DNA from: Thamnaconus septentrionalis
Lineage: Eukaryota; Chordata; Actinopteri; Tetraodontiformes; Monacanthidae
Direction: 5' to 3'
Assembly (NCBI GenBank): GCA_009823395.1
Contig: CM020513.1
Location: forward strand, 14,807,001-14,871,000
Length of the DNA: 64,000 nt
Program-made: the position numbers and the translations under genes
Shown here: positions 36,201 through 49,500 of the stretch, piece by piece
How positions within the stretch are numbered: the stretch's first letter is position 1
Layout: every line of letters starts with the position of its first letter
Notes under the pieces: model-generated
Database searches by the model: none
What the model was told of the DNA's origin: nothing
Seen by the model: only the letters and a program-made list of their open reading frames with translations

Positions 36201-39200
36201 TACACCAACTAGAATGAACTGTTTTATTTCAATACTTTTTTACACCCAGTATGAGCCAGTCAGAGAGATGAAGAAGAGAGAAGATTTGAAACTCTTCACG
36301 AGGGTTGGCCAAAAGACGTTGCTCCGTACAATGTGAGGTTGTGGGCAATGACTCATCATGATGAGTCAGGAGATGTGTAACATGTGTTGGTGATTGATTA
36401 ACCATCCTTACCCAAATTAGCCACAGCATTCTTTGTGAAAAGTTCAGTCAGACTTAGTCATTGCGTTCTGCCACAATCTCACTGATACATGAGCATCAAC
36501 AAATGATTGCATGTTGTCCATGTGTTATTTCTAGCTTGAGCTCGTCACTGCCTGGGTTTTAGGGTTAGCGGTTTTCATACCTGATCATTTGAAGAGCAGG
36601 TTCAAATGCTCAAGTTGAAACAATAGCACCAACCATCGGGGCTGGTTGCTCTTTTATCTCTGTAGCATCACAGCGTGAAGTCTTGGATGTCAGATTTACA
36701 CCCTGAGTCTAATTTGAACTGGCTGTGACTGGATTGCATTATCCACAGTAGTATGTTTTTAAGCACCCATGTAATGTGCGCGGTCCCCGATTTGGCGTCC
36801 TGGGAGGAAAGAATTCATTGAGCAGATGAGTCTGTTGCCTTCATGTCCAAGTTGTGTATTTTTGTTGTGAAAGGAGCGAGTCTGAGGAATGTGCACCTGC
36901 TGTGTTCTGGATTGATGTCCACCTCAGCCAAACTTCAGAGCTTCAGTCCTTCCTGTGGTTGCAGAGCATGCTGGGAAACGCTGGTGTTGGTCTTTTGGCT
37001 CTCTTGCTCACTTGCCTCACAGCAGCCCATTGACATCTGTTTATTTCTCCCACGCTAATGGAACCGTTTCCTTCAGGTCAGGTTCAAAACGCAATGGGTT
37101 CGTTGCACAAAGGATTATGAGGAATCGAAGTAAGATTAAATTTAAAAAATAAAAATAAAAAAAAATAAAGGACAGCAACTCCTTATCATACCTCAGTAGA
37201 TGAAAAAAAAAATATTGAGATTAATTAACTCAGCAAATTTCCTCATTCACACTTCACTTTATGGCCTGTATTTAAATGTGATTTAAGGGCATATGAAGGT
37301 AAAAAGGGAACCAAAAAAAAAAAGTGAGTGAATAATTGATTTGAGCTGACATGGAAGCGACCTTTAAATTACTAATGAGTTAAGCTTCAAACCTGTGACA
37401 CTAGAGGCCGAGACGTTCTTGCCAGCATCCTGCGCGCATTCAGGAAGAGAGGAGTCCTCACTCAGGCACCTATCAAAAAAAACCCTCCACTATAAATAGT
37501 CCGCCGTGGTGAATGTGGGACTACTCATTTTTATATGCGCGCTGTGTAAAACTCGTCCCTCCAAATTAGCAGATTCACTTTTATAGTCCCACATTAAATA
37601 TAATTATTCGGTTTGAGACAGTCGGCCTGACGCCTGTCTGTCATTTCACCCGCACGATAACCAGAAAGTCTGTATCGCCCCTGCATGTGTGTGCGAGCTT
37701 GCAACTCTGTGAGTGTGCGCTGGAACTTGACTTGGAACTTGACTGTGCAACGCTCCCCTTTTCTGGCAAGACCTGCTGAGTCAAGTCGACAGGATGTAAT
37801 TACACGTAGAAATGAATCCACTTAGTTTGTATTTACCCTGGGCGACCTGTCAGTGCTGTTCCAGGGGAACTGCAACATTCCCTGAACTGGCCGACGACTG
37901 GAGATCAGCCTGCAGGCAGTTCAGCTCCTCATCCAGAGTTGGGCCTCAGACTGCGCTACCCAGACTACCGCCCACTTTGTGGTACGCCGGGCGCCATCGC
38001 TCCGGACGTTTGTGGGCGGACCCGTGAGTCAGCGCAGGTGAATTCCTGATCTCAAATGTGCCCATCTCTGCTCCGCTCGGCCCCCGGAGTTGAGCTGAGC
38101 TGAGCTGAGGCGAGTACGAGCGAGTGACTAACACCCGGCTGCTCAGGTACGAGCAAGTCCTGCACACACCGTCCCCTCCAGCACTGCAGTGGTGTTTTGT
38201 TGCGGCTGGTGCTGTGTAAACTTCCCCGGCCACATGATCATGGGAGTGTACCTGGCTGCCTCTCTGTAACATTTCAAAAGATTGCCCTTCTGGTCTTTGT
38301 GCCAGAAATGCAGAGGAACAAAAGCGAGCTCTGCTTTATAAGAATTTAAAACGCACGCTCCTCCCCTCGTGCCCTTTACTTTCCTCGTCCCGCAGTTCAG
38401 GCCAGGTTAGCATCCGTCTTTTGATGACTGGTGATTCACGATGACTGCAATTTCACACTAAGTGCTGTTTTCACAGTGTGACCTCAGTGGAAGCGACAGC
38501 CACAGGTGACGGCTACACAGTAAATGTTAATGCACGGACGTGAAAGGGAGCCATTAACTTCCCCTTTCAAGGAGCTATCTGCAAAGTTAGACTTTGCTGG
38601 AGGAAAAAACTCATTTTGATGCGTACAGAACGCGAGGTGGTGTGACTTCTAGATAAGAATGTGACGTCACACACCCTCTGTGTGTGTGTTTGTGTGTTCC
38701 AGCTTCTTGTTTAGCAGCCGGCCTGGCTGCACAGTCATGTCTGTGCATGTGCGTCTCCTCGTCCTCCCTGCCTTCCGAACCACTGGTCCCTCCCCCTCCT
38801 GACGCTGTGTCAATAAAAAACACACGGCATTTAACAAACACTGTGCGGCGCTAATGATAACAACAGCCTGCTCAAACGGTAGCCAAAATAATAATTTCCC
38901 CTGCAAAACAAAACAACATGGCTGAAATACCTGCAGGGGAATCCTCTTGCCTGAAATGTTATTGCACCATCTTCAGTTAACATTGTCTGCAGAAATAGTG
39001 ATGGTCGTGTTTCAGCTGCATTTGCCCAGTGGACTTTCAGAGCTGAAGGCCTTTTAGGATGTATACCCAGCGTGCACGACGACTATTACACAGCGCGGGC
39101 ATTTATTAAAGTCACCTAACAGAAACTAAATAACCACTTTTCCATTGAGCTCTTTTGTTATTTCAGCGTGCAGCCTTTTCATAATACGGGCGTTTTGTAA

Positions 39201-41102
39201 ATATTACGTGCCAGGTTGTTGTTCCCTTCGCTTCCATGCAAAGCCGTCCCCTGTATAAATGAACTTCTCCTGTTTTGAATTTTACACAATGCAGTCCTTC
39301 TCAGGAAGAAGCCGCAGATCCGCCGGTGCAAGTATGACGACCAAAGCTTATTAGCTGCGTCTCTGATTCTCCTGCGCTCCGTCATTAGCATGTCAAAAGA
39401 GGACGGACATGGGCAAATAGAGGACGTTTTCAAAAGTTTTCTCCGTCACAAGCGTTGTTTCGATTTTGCTCCGAGAAATATTTGCTTAATAATCTGCTAT
39501 GAAAAAAAGAAAGAAAAATGCATTATTCATCAGGCCATGCTTAAACGTCACTAAAGCTCTTTTCGGTGGGAACCAGGCAACCGTTGAGTTCTAATTAACA
39601 AACTGGCGAGCCTGGCTGGCAGCCGGTCCTCTTTAACATGAGCAAAGTAAATGCAGCACAGTTGCTGTCATGGCAAAATGCATGTGGTTTTACACATATG
39701 GATGCAATTATTTTCGCACGAGCCAACGATTAAATGTTGTCTTGGCGGCTCGAACAAAAACACCCACAGCCCAGTTTTCTTTCAAGATGAAGGGCTACAG
39801 AAGTGGTCCACGTCCCACAGAGTGATTAGAATGCCGCTTGATGTTTTGTTGACACACCCTGACAAACTTCTGCACATTTCACTCCTATCAAAGCCGGTCG
39901 TCCCGCTGACGCGCTCAGATGCGGAATGTTGTTCTGAAGCGTCCGCCGATCCCGCCACTCCTACATGACTGGGGGGGAGGAGGAGGCTGATCATGTGCTC
40001 CTGTGATGTTGCGCTGCTGTTTTTGGAGTTACTGACAGCCGAATCCTCAAGGTATACGAGGTCCTCGCGAGACAATCTGGGAGAAGTTCAGCCTGTCGGA
40101 GCTGCGGCGGTTGTGAATCATCTCCCTGTTGTACGGAGCAAGTTGTGAGAGATGCTAATGAACTGGAAGACTCTTCTGCAGACACACTTGAAGCTATAGC
40201 AGACATGGAGCCCTATAGCAGTGTGGCAATTCTTGAAAATAAGTTTATTTGAGTGGAATCCGGATGGTTTGAGTTCTAAGCATTAAGTATAGTACACATG
40301 AATCACTTGAATCAGAAAGAAGAAGCTGATTCACATTTTCTCCTGCTTCTTGTGCCTTTGCTTAGCTGGCAGGAGATATTCCAGTCGATTAGATATTTTT
40401 TTGTTTTTCTAGCTGTGCAGCAGTGAAACGCCGACTTCATGACTCCCCGTGCGATTCGCCACCAGATCTCAGCGGAGACACCGGCTCCCGATCTGCCCGG
40501 CGAAAAAGACGCGTTCTCTCCCTCTGTGGATAATTATTCCACCAACTTTGAACCCAGAGCTCGTTTGTGGACTCTGTTGTTTATTTTCGCCGTTATACTT
40601 TAAAAGCACATAAGTTGTGTGAACTTGTTAGAACTGAACTCCGGGGTAGGAGAGGGAGGAGGAGGGGAGAGAAAGAGTGGCAGAGGAGGACAAAAGAGAA
40701 GAAATTCAGCATCTCTGGTTGTGGTTGCGTGGCACCAGAGGCCGGCGGGTGGTGGCGGGTGGTGGCAGGGGCCGGCGGGGGCCAACGCGGGCGCTGCAGC
40801 GATGCCACGGGGCAACAAAAGAGGCGACGCCGCGCAGCCGAGCGCTGCAGTCAGGACCACAATTGGCGCGCAGGCGGGAGCGGGCTGCCCGGTGCCAACG
40901 TGTTCCAGGCTCTTTGACTGTTTCTGGCAGTGGGCGGCCTCACGCGCTGCTCTTCACTGTCCAGCCGCAGTGATGCCAACCCAACCCTGCCGACTGCCAG
41001 CGCACTTTGAACACATCTGATGCCGACGGGATCGAATGTTCAGCCGCACGTGTTGTTTTTCACAGCTTTATTGAGTCCCCGTATCTGTGGCCCAGATCTG
41101 AG

Positions 41103-41103
<1 letters not shown>

Positions 41104-41151
<48 letters not shown>
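41104..41151. repeat. (GT)n microsatellite
   Basis: About 24 perfect GT units. Confidence 0.95.
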
Positions 41152-41152
<1 letters not shown>

Positions 41153-41492
41153 TGGACGCTGCTGACTCACATATATATCAGTGCCATTGTCTGGCCTGGC
41201 TCCCGGTGCCTCTGAGATAGCAGCGTAATGACAGAGTGGCAGCGTGAAGATAGGCCTTAATGGCCTCCCTCTCTCCACACACTCTCACGGGCTGCCACAT
41301 GAAAGCAGGAGGTCCGACCTTTGACCCCGCCGCGGCGACATGACACAGTGCTCGCCACTTCCCACTCTGCCGAGCGCAGCAGGAGCGGCGTTCGTCACGC
41401 AGCCTCGGGGCTCAGGAGTTAAGAAACAGCAATTCGGCAAAAACCTGCTTGGAAACTTTCCCAGAGCCTCTTTAGAACAAACCCAGTGAATG

Positions 41493-41526
41493 GATGGATG
41501 ATGGATGGATGGATGAATGAATGAAG
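41493..41526. repeat. (GGAT)n repeat
   Basis: TGGATGGATGATGGATGGATGG, the type of tail often left by fish SINE/LINE insertions. Confidence 0.8.
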
Positions 41527-42874
41527 GTGTGTCTGAAGAGATTGTGATGAAAAGCCACTCGTGACGTGCGCTCGTTTTAAAGGTCCTACATTTGAACTCT
41601 TTTCAGACTGGCAATATGTATGAAGAAAAAACAAAATCTTTCCAGAGGGGGCAGCATATTTTTATTAACCCTGTGTTTACAGCCTCCTGCCAAAACCTAC
41701 TCGGCTAAAGCTGATGCTCTGCTGGAAGTGCTGCTAGTTTTGAAGGTGGCGGCGTGTGGAAGAACCATGGTTGGTGACATCACAAAGGGCTGATTCCCAG
41801 GGCGTTCTGAAAAGTGGGGCGGAGCAACAGACGTGGAGGATGAGCTTCTCTCAGCCCCTCCGAGTTCAGCGGCGGGCCGGAAACACAGCGTGCTGTCGGA
41901 AAACATTGGCGGAAGAGAATTTTGCGGACCTTTAAATTAAACATGAGGAAGGGAAGTTTCCAGCGGTTTCTCACTGTCAGAACACTTTCCCTCGCCACTC
42001 ACGTGTTTATTATCAGGCTTTACATACAATAAAAGGCCATAAATCTGACACGTGCCCCCCCCTCCTCCTCCTCCTCCACGAGCCAATCAATTAACAGCCC
42101 TGCGCTGTTGCTCACGCAGGCGAGTGGAGTCGTGTCTGCCAGGCACCCCCTCCCTCCCGGGCCTTCTGTCAAACCCGGCTGAGAGCTGATAGGCCGCTGC
42201 CGCAGTCAGACAGACAAAAGGTAGACGTGCTGATGAAAGACGCCAGGCAGGCTCGCCAGATGGGTGAGTGATGATGATGATGAAGGGGGGTGACGGCAAC
42301 AACAGCACACGTCTCGCATCTCCGCCACCGCCGCCGTCGCGTTTCCTGTCCCCCCCTCACACCCCGCCCCCCCTCTCTTTTATCACCTACCTGGCACAGT
42401 CCGCGTCCTACATTTATATCACTTCCCTCTCATTTGCCCGCCGCTTTCGTTTCCCCTCCGACTTTATTTTGCTTCCCTTTAATCACACGGCACCACTGTT
42501 CACTTTGGTCTCTGTTTTTTTTTTCTCTCTCGCTCCATTTCTGGCTCAAAAGAGAGACATTTTTAAAATCGCTTGGTCACGAGAAGAATCAAACTTGCAT
42601 TTTTTTTCTTCCCCCTTCTCTGTCTGGATTTCTCACCATCACGGCCAGGGAGGCTGGAGTTGCAGCTGAAAGTGTCCCGCCCACACTCGCCAGGTGGGGC
42701 AGCGGGTGGAAGCACAACTTGGAATGTGTCACCCCACTGGCCCACTTCTTAGCGGCGTTGAGGTTAAGCTAAAAATAAAGGGCGTGCGTGAAAATGAATA
42801 GTTTGGATAAGTGTGCGCGTGTGTGTGTGTTTCCCTTAAAGGCAATGGCTCTTTGGAGATTATATATGTGCATG

Positions 42875-43242
42875 TACACAGTCAAAAGTTTGGACACACC
42901 CTGTGAACTAAATGTCTTTTCTTTCATTCTCATGGCTATTGACATTGCAGTTTCTCACTGAAGGCATCAAAACTATGTATGAACACACATGGAATTATGT
43001 AGGAAACAATAAAAGTGTAAAATAGCTTAATAACACGTTTTATATTTAAATTCTTCAAAATAGCCACCTTTCATAAAAAGCATATTCAGAGTTATCAAAC
43101 GTGTTTTTCTTTGCTGCAGAATCACATTTATCTCGCTCATATATTTGATGTATTTATGTATGTATCTGTAGTTTAGAAAGTTGTAAAGATTTTGAAAAAA
43201 AAATTGCAGAAGGTGTGTACAAACTTTTGACAGGTAGTGTAT
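42875..43242 (+). mobile_element. Terminal-inverted-repeat element (MITE), copy 1
   Basis: The left end reads TACACAGTCAAAAGTTTGGA and the right end GTACAAACTTTTGACAGGTA followed by GTGTA, so the ends are inverted repeats. The element is about 370 bases, AT-rich and has no transposase frame. TA at both borders fits a Tc1/mariner-derived non-autonomous element. A second copy lies in reverse orientation at 45530-45876. Confidence 0.8.
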
Positions 43243-45529
43243 ATATCTGTATATAATATGTATAATTAAATTTGAAGATGAAGGTTTGAATGAAGGGTTT
43301 GAGTTTGGTTGGATGACGGAATGGAAAATAAGTGGAACTCAGCGTGAAGACGGCGATGACGGCGCTTGCGTGACTTGCAAAGCAGGTTGTTTGCTTTGCA
43401 TATTTGCATGTGGAGCCTGAAACCAAACATTTGACCTCATTCCACATCTGACTTTTAACTGCAGCTTCTTTCTCACATTTTTTAGAGGCTCATTTAAGAT
43501 CCCTCTTTTCTTTAAGCTGCCACATTTGTCGTTGGAGACAGTTTGTCACACCTCAAGATTCCACCGTATTTTTTTTCAGAATATGGTTATCGCTGCCGTT
43601 CTTCTTCGTCAATCTTTATTTCAGCGAGATGTGACGGTGAGTGCGGTCGGACGGATGTCTGGTGCTTGGCGTTGCTCTGCCGGGGACGGAAGAGAACAGG
43701 CAGTAACCTGAGACGGGCAGGGCCTGTTTGTTTCCTGTTAGCGCACATGATCACATTTCAGCAGCCAAGAGGGACGGGAGCTCGGCATCATGGGAGAGTG
43801 GCGTCGTTTAGCGGAGGCTGGCACGCAGTCACACAGTAGCTCGACGTCATAGAACGCAGTCGCTCTGTTTTAGGTGCCGTCTGTAGGCGTGTTTGCGTTT
43901 TTGAACACACTCCAAACGGGTATAACCCAATTTTTTCTCCGCTTGGCATAAAGGCACCTGTCTGAGAGCGGTGACGACGGTGAGACTGATAAGACGGTGG
44001 AATGAAGGAAAGGTTCAGCCTGTACGGTGGCATTCCAGCAACGCAGAAGAATTTCAAAAATCCTCCTCTCACCCGACTCTAAGTGACTCAGTCAATAAAT
44101 ACTCCAATCACTCGGAGCCTCAAGCCGGCTATTTGTACGGTCAGCCTTTACAGAACATTATTCCGGCTCTGTCAGTACTGTAAAGTTTGATTTTTGTTGC
44201 CGCACGCCGGCAAAATCACCTCCGTTTCTAAATCAAGTGATCTCCGGCGGCGCCCTGTGACCTCAACTCGGCCAGCTGCTCCGCCCACTCTCTCCGCGAG
44301 CGGCCTGTCAAGAGCTCCCGTCTGATGGTGTTGCCATATCAGATAAGGCGCTCGCACCCCATCAGGGCCATGTGTTTGCCGTCCAAACAGCAGCAACAAG
44401 TAATGCGGGGCAGCCAGGTCAGCGTCGTGGAGGAGGGAGGGATGGAAGGAGGGGTGGAGGGAGGGGTGGAGCGAGGGGTGGAGCTTTGTTAAGAAAAGCA
44501 GAAATTCTTGCGGCTGGCAGATGAAGTCGGTGCATTCCTCCGAAGCGGCTCCCTATAGGCGGCCAGTGGAGCAGAGCCAGGAGCTGAATGAGAGGCAAGA
44601 TAATGGTGGGGCTCAGCATTGAACACCTCCCTGTTGAGAGCGGCTGGGACAGACAGACAGATAGACAGACAGACGGCACCATCTGTCTTCTCCCCACCTC
44701 GTCCCTGCAAAGTTTCAGCTGCCCCGCCAGCCTCCACTGATAATAGAACATCCACGGACGTCTGCCGCCAGAGGCGTTTCCTCTTCTCTCTTTTTTTTTT
44801 TTATGAGCGCCGCAGTGCTTTATTGCCTTGTTTTGAAGCCTCGCCATAAGAGTAAAGACAGGCGGAGCGAGGACGGAACAACATTAAATCAGGCCAAGCC
44901 TGCCGCCCCGGACACGTGCTGGGCTACCTGCTGACCTGCTCTCTGAAGCTTGATGAGGCTTACTTCTGGTCCTGCTGTGGGAGATCAAGCAACTTGCACG
45001 TACACACACAGGAACACACACACACACGGCAACATGCACACTTGTTCCTCCTCTCCTGCCCTGCCATGTGTCTTTTGTGCGTTGCGGCCCAGCCAACACC
45101 CTCCTCCAAACACAGAGCTGCTCCGCTGTCCCTGTCCGTTCCCCTCGGCCGTAAGCTATCATAACGGCTTTGAAGCAGGGCAGCGGAGCGTTTAATTGGG
45201 TTACAGATTGGCATTTATGCTCCCAGGTCCACGAGATGCTGCCGGGCCTCTTAACTAGGCGCTGGGAAGTTCATGAAATGCTACACCGCCTTAGCCCCTG
45301 GCTGGCGCTCCGTAAATATACAGTTCATTGGTGTCTTTCTATAAGGTCCCACACTAATTTTCTGATAATTATTTTCAATCCCAGACTCTAGCCTGCACAA
45401 TTAATTACTCTTATGGCTCCATAGATCTCTGGAAAGCTGCACATGTAGCCCTCAGTTTACAGCTTCACACTCTGTTTCAGCTCACTGATGCTGTGCAGAG
45501 GTTCAGAAGGGGACCAAACTAAGTGTCCA
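43243..45529. other. Non-coding spacer between the two MITE copies
   Basis: Unique, moderately GC-rich sequence with short CA and CAGA repeats (44647-44675 and 45003-45027). No coding exon recognised. Confidence 0.55.
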
Positions 45530-45876
45530 CACACTACCAGTCAAAAGTTTGGATGCACCTTCTCATGCAATTTATTATCTTTACAACCTTCTACACTGCA
45601 GATAGATACTGAAGACATCAAATATATGAGCAAGATATATGTAATCATATATTATATATTATATTATAACTCTAAATATGCTTTTTATGAAAGGCGGCCA
45701 TTTTGAAGAGTTTAAATAAAAAACGTGTTTGAGTTATTTGAGACTTTTGTTTCCTACATAATTCCATGTGTGTTCATACGTAGTTTTGACGCCGTCAGTG
45801 AGAAACTGCAATGTCAATAGTCATGAGAATGAAAGAAAAGGCATTAAACTCACAGGGTGTGTTGGCTGGTTGTGTA
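45530..45876 (-). mobile_element. Terminal-inverted-repeat element (MITE), copy 2
   Basis: It begins CACACTACCAGTCAAAAGTT. Its body is the reverse complement of copy 1: compare CCTACATAATTCCATGTGTG here with CACACATGGAATTATGTAGG at about 42986. The far end (CAGGGTGTGTTGGCTGGTTG) is more eroded than in copy 1. No coding capacity. Confidence 0.8.
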
Positions 45877-46376
45877 CTTGGACTCAAAGAGCAGAACAAA
45901 CACTTACTGGGGTTGTTGTAGAGATGTTACCAAGTGCTCTTTGTGACATCACAAAGGTCTGTTTTTTTCCAGTGAGGGTGTCTCAGCACACACTTTCTGA
46001 AAAGTGGAGGATGGAAATTGTTTTTGTCTTTTCTTTTGAGTTTACTGACAGGTTAGAGCCTTGTGTTGTTACCAATAACTTGACAGTGAACGCAGCAGAA
46101 CATGGGACCTTTAAGCTGTGACGCACCTCACCTCACTGCTGGGGGCAGCAGACACACACATCTAACCAGAAGATGGCGTGCGCGGGGGGCAGTGTGCGCG
46201 CACGCGTGACGTCCTCCAGCGTGTTTTTGTTTGAGTTGAAAACAAGTTGTGTCACAAGTTGGCGTAAGATTACATCATTAAATCAACAGAGCCTTTTAGT
46301 ACGCGTCGCCTTGTTAGCGCGCCTTTGTTTCTACACACACAGAGGCTTTTTCTTCTCTCCCAGCAGGATCTTCTGA

Positions 46377-46535
46377 GTGATGATGGTGACGCATTGCTCA
46401 AGTCTCTCTCCGTCTCTCGCTGTCTTTCAGGGCGAGTGCCATGCAGAGCCGTTGAGCCGTGCCGAAGGGATCTGCTCTGAACGTCATTACCGCCGACCCC
46501 TCCGCCCGCTCCCCTCCCTCCCTCCCTCCCAAGCC
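46377..46535 (+). other. rassf7: 5' UTR part of the rassf7 start exon and its acceptor
   Basis: CTCTCGCTGTCTTTCAG ends at 46430 and precedes exon sequence containing the uORF and a (CCCTC)n run before GCCATGG. The acceptor shows that the transcript has at least one upstream leader exon; candidates end at 17879, 22078 and 29749. The main ATG has a strong context (gccATGG). Confidence 0.6.
46441..46455 (+). other. rassf7: Minimal uORF in rassf7 leader
   Basis: ATG CAG AGC CGT TGA lies 81 bases before the main start, in the same exon (acceptor AG at 46429-46430). It is a four-codon uORF in an exon present in any transcript using this acceptor, so it may damp translation modestly. Confidence 0.5.
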
Positions 46536-49500
46536 ATGGAGCTCAAAGTGTGGGTGGACGGAGTGGTGCGAGTTGTGTGCGGCCTGTCCGAGGAGACGTC
46601 CTGCCAGGACGTGGTCATCGCGCTGGCCCAGGCCATTGGTGAGTTTGGTAACTTTCCGCACTGTGAAATCACTGCGACAGTCTGTGGCTAAACAGGCGGC
46701 CCGAGCTGTTGTTTGCAATTAATCTGTTTTTTCTGCCCTCTTAAATGCTGCTTACATAACAGCCCTGCGGAGCAAATTTACTGCAAACAATCTGTGGCGG
46801 CTCCGAGGCGTAAAGCTGGAGTTGCAGGGTTCTCACCACTTTCTCCCACCCACCTTTTCACTCTCCGCTGACCCAAATCAGTGCCCCTCCGCCCCCTGCA
46901 TTTTCCTCGCTGCCTGCTTGGATTGGACTCGGGCTTTTCCGTCCCTTCATCCCCAGGCCTCGTTCAAGCCGTCGCCTGCGACGCCGTCGAAAGACAGAAC
47001 TCCAGATTTAGCACTCCTCCTTCCATAAGTGAGCTGGCTGCCAAGTCATTAGGGAGGGTTTGTCCTAATTTCAAGGTCCTCGGTGAAACTTCATTTTATT
47101 TGAACATTTATTTATTTATTTATTTATTTATTTTACATGTTGTGCCAGTCTTACGCAGCCGCCTTTTATTCCAGTTCTCGGTGGGAAGCAGGGATTTAGA
47201 GGTATCAGCTCGCCGCGTTTGATATCGTTGGTTCTCATGTCTGGATTTGTGTAGAAGCAGCGAGAGACGCAAACCCACCAGCGAGACGGAGGAAGACAGG
47301 TTTTCATAAGCAACTATCAAGAGATGGAGAGTCTGCTAATTGTTTTCCCTCTTTTATTTTGAATTCCATCTATCAATCCATCCATTTTCAATACCTGAGC
47401 TCAGGGTTGTGGAGGTCTGCTGGAGCCTCTCCCAGCTGTCATAGGGTGAAGGCAGGGTGACACCCTGGACAAGTGGCCAGTTCATCGCAGGGCCACAGAG
47501 AGACAAACAAGCAATCGCAGTCATGTACGCACTGACGGACAATTTAGAATTTCCAATTCACCTCACATGCATGTTATTGGACGAGGAAGCTGAAGAACCC
47601 GGAGAGAAGCCACCAGACACGGGGAGAACATGCAAACTCCACATAAAAAGGTCCAAGACCCAGAATCGAACCCACAACCTTCTTGCTGTGAGGTGGCAGC
47701 GTTAACCAATGCACCACCGTGTCGCCCTACTTTGAATTCAAGAGAAAAAAAAACATTATTACAGAATCCTCAATAGTTGAACCTCAATCATTTCCAGCTG
47801 TGATATATTTGCGCCCTGTCTTTCTGCCTCCAGGTCAAACGGGCCGCTACGTGCTGATCCAGCGTCTCCGGGACACGGAGAGGCAGCTGCTGGCCACAGA
47901 GAGGCCTCTGGAGTCGCTCGCTAAGTTGGGCCAACATGGCAGCGAGGTGCAGTTCTTCCTTCGCCGCACGGGGCCGAGCAGCAGCGACGGGCCGAGTCCC
48001 AAACCTGACAGGCCGACGGCCTTCCCTCTGCCCAAGCACCCGGAGCCCGAGGCCTCCTCCAAGCGCAGCCAGCCCAAGAAGGCCCTCACCTTCAACCTGG
48101 GGCCATCCACCTCTCCCAAAACCAAAGCCAAACACTTGAAGAAGTCGCCTCGGGACTCGCCGGAGCAACGGCCGTCCCCGTCCCACTCCCCGAGCCCGGC
48201 GCCCTCCCCCTCGCCGCCCGCCGGCCCCTCCAAAGAGGAGGTCTTCAGGAAGGTTCTCCAGCAGCAGGAGAGACTGAGAGCGTTCGAGGCCCAGCTGGAA
48301 GCCCTGGACCGGGAGGCGCACCCCTGGGAGCGCTCTCACCGCTCCCCGTGCCCCTCGCCGCTCTCCGACACCCGCCTGCAGGAGGAGCTGGAGGCCCTGG
48401 ACCAGACCATGAGGAGGAACCATGCCGAGCTGGCCGAGGAGCAGTACTGGGAGGAGGAGTTCCAGGCGGAGGTGGAGAAGGAGCGGGGCATGAGGAGGAA
48501 GCTGGGGGAGCTGCACGCCAAGCTGGACGACTGCGGGCGGCGGCTCCACGAGTTCTCGCTGCGCTCGGCCCAGCTGGAGCAGGAGATCCAGAGGGAGGGC
48601 ACGGCCGACAGAAACGCCGGCAGGCCCGAGGAGTCGCTCGACGCCCTGGAGGCGGAGCTCAGGAGCCAGGAGAGTCACGGCACCGAGCTAGAGGAGCATC
48701 TCTGTGAGACTGACAAGGCTCTGGGGAAGGCCGAGTCCGTGCTGCAGGTAAGGAGAGAGGTGATAGTCGTCGAGAGAGGACTGTAAATGCACATCACCAC
48801 CACCACCACCTCCACCACCACCTTCACCTCCACCTCCACCCCGCACAGATCAGCTTTCTAGGGGTAAAACTAAAGCTCTAGAAACGGCACTCCTCTCTCA
48901 CCTGCATATCGCTGCAAATAAAACCCACCGGCACAAAAAAAAGAACTGATTGTAAAGGAAACTTTATTTTTACCGTGGCATTATGATAAACTGCAGAGGT
49001 GCTGAAGAAACTAATGACATGAATTCATGTCCTGTCTTGTAAGGAAATGTGATAATGTTGTAATTACACTATAACTCAACTTGGAACAGGTCTCACCTGG
49101 TTTATACATATGGTTCAATGTTCTATTTTTGTACAAGAGTATAAAGGAGCCCTCTTTATTTGGGCCAACTTCACCTCAGCCTGTCTTGTTTTATGGTGTT
49201 CCTGTATGTTTACTTTTGGTGATTGTCAAAGACACAGCTGTTGTATCAATAAAATCGGAACCCAATATTGGAAAAACTTGAACCTCTTCAGTTTCCTCAT
49301 AATTCAAAGTTCTCACTGGGAAAAAATAGGCAAGAAAAATTAATTTCTCCTTTGACTACAGTGTGGTGGAGGGTTGTCTGTCTGTTGTCGACGTTCCTTC
49401 CATCCCGCGCTGAAAGGCTGCTGCGTCCCAGTTCCACTCAAGTCATAAATAGAACACTGGCTATAAAACTTATTGCGCCATAAAGATCAGCTTATTAGTG

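Larger units (their letters stand above)
30258..42870. other. Intergenic or intronic gap, no coding exon recognised
   Basis: No exon that I can support on either strand. It contains a (GT)n array at 41104-41151, a (GGAT)n array at 41493-41526, a GC-rich block at about 40620-41000, and long unique stretches. If the candidate leader exon ending at 29749 belongs to rassf7, all of this is its first intron. LMNTD2, which sits in this interval in human, was not seen. Confidence 0.5.

Noticed and set aside
47788..48678. 296-codon open frame on the minus strand
   Set aside because: It lies exactly opposite the GC-rich large exon of rassf7. Its Leu/Arg/Gly-rich composition is the mirror of Glu/Gln/Pro codons on the plus strand, and no homologue is recognisable.
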